A stretch of 8,214 bases of DNA from Clostridiales bacterium (lineage in GTDB: Bacteria > Bacillota_A > Clostridia > Christensenellales > CAG-917). The DNA lies in NCBI GenBank assembly GCA_031282095.1, contig JAITEJ010000111.1, positions 1-8,214 of the forward strand, written 5' to 3'. Made by a program: the position numbers and the translations under genes. A model generated the notes under the pieces. The model did not search any database, was not told the origin of the DNA, and saw only the letters and a list, made by a program, of their open reading frames with translations. Numbering within the stretch: the stretch's first letter is position 1; every line of letters begins with the position of its first letter. Shown piece by piece: positions 5,634-8,214 of the stretch.

Positions 5634-7139
5634 TTATTTCTTTTTTTCGCTCAAATTTCTTTTGAGCGGTTCCACGGCGGCGAAAACCTTGTCGAAACGG
5701 TTCAGCGCCTCGTCTATAATTTCGTCGGTGTCCGCCATGGACGTATAGAGACGGCTGCCCGCCAAAGTAACGATGCCGTTCGCCATGTACGCCGCGCCCA
5801 TTTCCTCCATAGCCGATTTTCTGATCATCATGTTGTCTTTGTTTTTCAGCATCGGAATGACGGATTTAAGCACGTTCATAGACGAGTAATCGAAACTCAT
5901 AGCGCCCGTGCATTCAAGATGAACGATGGAGCCTTGATTGTATACTACGAAAGGAATGCCGTATTTCTTAATCAGAGCCTTTAAGCCGTCCGCGAGTCTG
6001 TCGCCGGCGCGTCCCGCTTTTTCGCAGGCGTTGTATTCGTCGATAGACTTGACCGCAAGATAGCCGGCATATGCCGAGAGGGGATTTGCCGCAAGCGTGC
6101 CTCCCACATATGCGCGTTTCATCATAGTGCCTACACCCGCCGCCATGCCGCTCACGAAGTCCTTTTTGCCGCCGACGCCGCCCGCGCCGGGATAGCCGCC
6201 CGCCACGATTTTACCGAAAACCGTGAGGTCGGGAACCACGCCGAAATAACCCTGAGCGCCGCCGGTGCCCACACGGAAGCCGGTGACGACCTCGTCGAAG
6301 ATAAACAGACAGCCGTATTTGTCGCAAAGCGCGCGCACGTTTTTATTGTAGTCAAAATCGACGGGACGGGTGCCGCTTTCAGGTCCCACCGGCTCGACGA
6401 TGACCGCCGCGGTGCCGCCGATAAGCTTGTTTCTTTTCAGCATGGCTTCCATCATGTCAAGGTCGTTCGGACGCACCTCATCGGTCAGCGAATAACATTT
6501 TCCGGGAATGCCGTGCGATTCAAGAAAGCCTCTGGATCCGGGGATCTTAAGCCCGTAGACCATCTGATCCGACCAACCGTGGTACGCTCCGCCCACTTTT
6601 ATAACCCGTTTTTTACGCGTCGCGTTGCGCGCCACGCGTATCGCCGCCATAACCGACTCCGTGCCCGAACCTAACATACGGAACATTTCCACGGCAGGCA
6701 TATGCTTGTTTATTTCTTTGGCGAGCATAAGCTCGGCTTCGTGAAAAAGCCCCGTTACCGGTCCGCAGCTGTCTAAAATTTTCTTAGCGCCTTCCTTAAT
6801 GACAGGAAAGTTACTGCCCAAAATGGTAGGTCCGCCCGCCTGCAGAAAATCTATGTATTCGTTTCCGTCAATATCGGTGAGATACGCGCCGTCCGCTTTT
6901 GTAAAGCACAACGGAAAAGGATAATTAAAAGCTAAGTTGTGCTGTACGCCGCCGGGGATGAATTTTTTTGCCTCCGACGTGACGGCTTTTGAACTCGCGC
7001 ACTTTTGCTCGAAATGAGAGAGCACTTCCGCAAGCTTCGCGTCGCTTATAGAATAGACGGGTTTTGCCGTAAGTTCGCTCAATTCCCTGTAAATCGTTTT
7101 GGCGTCATCCCAACGGGATATGCCGTAACCGTTAGCCAT
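5634..7139 (-). CDS. Class III PLP aminotransferase, glutamate-1-semialdehyde aminomutase-like
   Basis: A 501-residue PLP enzyme of fold type I resembling HemL. Motifs in order: IPGGV (61-65), GAYLTDIDGNEYIDF (84-98), GSGTES for the PLP phosphate (157-162), GGAYHGWSD (183-191), IVEPVGPESG (247-256), FDEVVTGFR with the ring-binding Asp282 (281-289), GKIVAGGYP with the Schiff-base Lys310 (309-317), and GGTLAANP (346-353). It is about 70 residues longer than typical HemL, mainly through an N-terminal helix-rich extension of about 50 residues. No other tetrapyrrole gene is present, and it lies upstream of a sugar kinase and aldolases, so a role on a sugar-derived aldehyde, ketone or amine is more likely than heme synthesis. 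The ATG at 7139 has TAGGAGA 9 nt upstream, behind a good promoter. The tail is duplicated in the spacer. Family is confident; reaction unknown. Confidence 0.88.
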   Translation of the reverse strand: MANGYGISRWDDAKTIYRELSELTAKPVYSISDAKLAEVLSHFEQKCASSKAVTSEAKKFIPGGVQHNLAFNYPFPLCFTKADGAYLTDIDGNEYIDFLQAGGPTILGSNFPVIKEGAKKILDSCGPVTGLFHEAELMLAKEINKHMPAVEMFRMLGSGTESVMAAIRVARNATRKKRVIKVGGAYHGWSDQMVYGLKIPGSRGFLESHGIPGKCYSLTDEVRPNDLDMMEAMLKRNKLIGGTAAVIVEPVGPESGTRPVDFDYNKNVRALCDKYGCLFIFDEVVTGFRVGTGGAQGYFGVVPDLTVFGKIVAGGYPGAGGVGGKKDFVSGMAAGVGTMMKRAYVGGTLAANPLSAYAGYLAVKSIDEYNACEKAGRAGDRLADGLKALIKKYGIPFVVYNQGSIVHLECTGAMSFDYSSMNVLKSVIPMLKNKDNMMIRKSAMEEMGAAYMANGIVTLAGSRLYTSMADTDEIIDEALNRFDKVFAAVEPLKRNLSEKKK

Positions 7140-7148
7140 AAATAAAAT

Positions 7149-7270
7149 CTCCTAAAGACACGAAGCCATGAGCGGCAAAGCGTCAACCCTTAAAGTCCTC
7201 ATCCGAATATATACTTAAATTCCCGAATAAGTCTAACATATATAATATCATGCGCGTGCGCAAATTTCAA
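7149..7270 (-). promoter_or_regulatory. Sigma-70-type promoter and leader of the aminotransferase
   Basis: The minus strand shows TTGAAA (7270-7265), a 17 bp spacer and TATTAT (7247-7242), each 5 of 6 to consensus. Transcription should begin near 7235, giving a leader of about 95 nt that ends with AGGAG (7153-7149) 9 nt before the ATG. I see no recognisable riboswitch in the leader. This separates the aminotransferase transcript from PAP2 and may also drive the kinase and aldolases by read-through. Confidence 0.7.
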
Positions 7271-7286
7271 TCTTTTTCGGCGGAAC

Positions 7287-7307
7287 AAACGAAAAAATAT
7301 TTCGTTT
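7287..7307 (-). terminator. AT-rich hairpin at the end of the repeat array
   Basis: AAACGAAA (7287-7294) and TTTCGTTT (7300-7307) form a perfect 8 bp stem with a 5 nt loop, rich in U on the minus-strand descending arm. It sits between the last repeat unit and the aminotransferase promoter, where a terminator for the PAP2 transcript would be expected. The stem is weak and no clean U-run follows, so this is tentative. Confidence 0.25.
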
Positions 7308-7690
7308 TGTATATGGAGTCTATTATATGGCTTCGCAACCCCCGTGCGCCGCCTTTAATTTCTAAGCGTTGAGGGGATTGTTTTTTTATTTGAGGTTTAT
7401 CATATGACCTCGCAGCCGCCGCTCGGTATAAATTCCGGCTCGGCGTTGAGAGATTCGTTTTGCATACGGATTGTATGTATGACTTCTCGGTCTTTGCGCG
7501 CCGCCGGCATAAAATCCGGCTTGGCGTTGAGAAGTTCGTTTTGTATATGGAATTCATTATATGACTCCGCAGCCTTTCACGTAGTAGTAAATTCCGTCTA
7601 AGCATTGGAGATTTGTTTTGTATACGGAGTTCGTCATATGACCTCGCAGCCGCCGCTCGGTATAAATTCCGGCTCGGCGTTGAGAGATTT
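7301..7690 (-). repeat. Five-unit ~77 bp tandem repeat array overlapping the PAP2 stop
   Basis: Units start near 7301, 7377, 7454, 7535 and 7612 (spacing 76-81 bp). Each has a TTCGTTTTGTAT-like head, a CATATGAC or TATATGAC core, a GC-rich middle and a GGCGTTGAGAGAT-like end. The second and fifth units are identical over 56 bp (7400-7455 and 7634-7689); the others are diverged. The fifth unit contains the PAP2 stop codon and its last 17 codons. The spacing is not a multiple of three, so no protein frame is kept through the array. Open frames crossing it on the minus strand, such as 7605-7267, are judged non-coding. Confidence 0.85.
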
Positions 7691-8203
7691 GACCTTCTTT
7701 ATCATGATGAACCGGGTTAACGCCGCCGCTCCGATTCCTATGTAACCGGCGAACAGTACGTCTGATAAATAATGCGCGCCCATAACGAGTCTGGAAATTC
7801 CAACCAAGGCGATATATACGAAAGGAACGATCCAAAACAATTTTTTGAAACGTCCGAGAGTTTTGGGCATGATGTCGGGGAGAATTATGAGAGCCATTAG
7901 AACGGACGCCGCGCCGGTATGTCCGGAAGGGAAGGATTTAAACGCGTCGCCGTGATAACCCATAAGCGCGTCGGCGGCTTCGCGCGCGCCGACATAGCCG
8001 GCGCCGCGGTCGGCAAAGCCCTGCGGCAGATACCACGGAGTGAAACCGCTGTAGTCGCCGTTAGGAATAAGAGAACGATCGTAGCCTCCCACCATGACGC
8101 GGAAACGTTCGCGCGCCCATATCGATTTCATAATTTGAATGACGGCGTTGGTGAAAACGGCGATAACCGCAAGAAATATTGCGAACCAAAAAAGCTTCTT
8201 CAT
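7634..8203 (-). CDS. PAP2-family membrane phosphatase, probably N-terminally cut by the window edge
   Basis: A membrane phosphatase of the type-2 phosphatidic acid phosphatase superfamily, likely acting on phosphatidate, undecaprenyl pyrophosphate or a related lipid at the outer membrane face. All three motifs are present: K26-x6-R33 (with Phe in place of the usual Pro after it), PSGH with His95 (92-95), and SR-x5-H-x3-D (Ser137, Arg138, His144, Asp148). From the visible ATG at 8203 only one hydrophobic segment precedes motif 1, whereas the family usually has two or three. The frame stays open to the window end and no ribosome binding site can be seen in the remaining 11 bases. The true start is therefore probably outside. 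The final 17 residues (173-189) are encoded by the tandem repeat and look like an added tail. It seems unrelated to the sugar genes downstream. Confidence 0.85.
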   Translation of the reverse strand: MKKLFWFAIFLAVIAVFTNAVIQIMKSIWARERFRVMVGGYDRSLIPNGDYSGFTPWYLPQGFADRGAGYVGAREAADALMGYHGDAFKSFPSGHTGAASVLMALIILPDIMPKTLGRFKKLFWIVPFVYIALVGISRLVMGAHYLSDVLFAGYIGIGAAALTRFIMIKKVKSLNAEPEFIPSGGCEVI

Positions 8204-8214
8204 TATGCTTATGG

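Noticed and set aside
5641..5668. Intrinsic terminator: 8 bp hairpin next to a run of seven T
   Set aside because: The T-run precedes the hairpin on the plus strand, so on the minus strand the hairpin is followed by A residues; it also lies within the aminotransferase coding end.
7267..7605. A 112-codon minus-strand frame through the ~77 bp array with recurring SIYKTN-STPSR peptides
   Set aside because: The unit spacing (76-81 bp) is not a multiple of three, so the frame is not kept between units; the peptide similarity follows from the DNA repeat.

Overview
The window is 8.2 kb of bacterial chromosome. Every credible gene lies on the minus strand, so transcription runs from high to low coordinates. 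AGGAG-type ribosome binding sites, a GPH-family sugar symporter and an FGGY kinase/class II aldolase pair with mixed GC-rich coding and AT-rich promoters suggest a fermentative Clostridia-like (Bacillota) organism, perhaps an uncultured gut lineage. That placement is inference; the window holds no phylogenetic marker.

Layout in transcription order. (1) 8203-7634: a PAP2-type lipid phosphatase whose N-terminus probably lies beyond the window edge. Its last 17 codons and stop lie inside the first unit of a five-copy ~77 bp repeat array (7690-7301). (2) A good sigma-70-type promoter (7270-7242) reads into a glutamate-1-semialdehyde-aminomutase-like class III aminotransferase (7139-5634). (3) After a 269 bp gap holding a decayed copy of that gene's tail come an FGGY sugar kinase (5364-3841), a class II aldolase homologue that has lost all its metal and catalytic residues (3804-3190), and an intact class II aldolase (3187-2621). 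The two aldolases are 2 bp apart. (4) A 657 bp repeat-rich gap leads to a GPH-family sugar:cation symporter (1906-308), preceded by a promoter embedded in a perfect 11-bp-arm dyad. The last 307 bases hold only minor repeats.

Together the symporter, kinase and aldolase read as a carbohydrate catabolic locus: uptake of a sugar or sugar derivative, phosphorylation of a ketose, then retro-aldol cleavage of the ketose phosphate. The aminotransferase would fit if the substrate or a cleavage product carries an amino group or aldehyde, but the substrate cannot be read from sequence. The intact and degenerate aldolases, translated back to back, may form a hetero-oligomer.

The most unusual feature is in the gaps. 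Each large gap carries its own repeat family, and at three gene ends (PAP2, aminotransferase, aldolase) the repeated unit includes the gene's own stop codon or tail. This looks like repeated duplication of gene 3' ends into the downstream spacer. No CRISPR-Cas, phage, transposase, tRNA or rRNA is seen.
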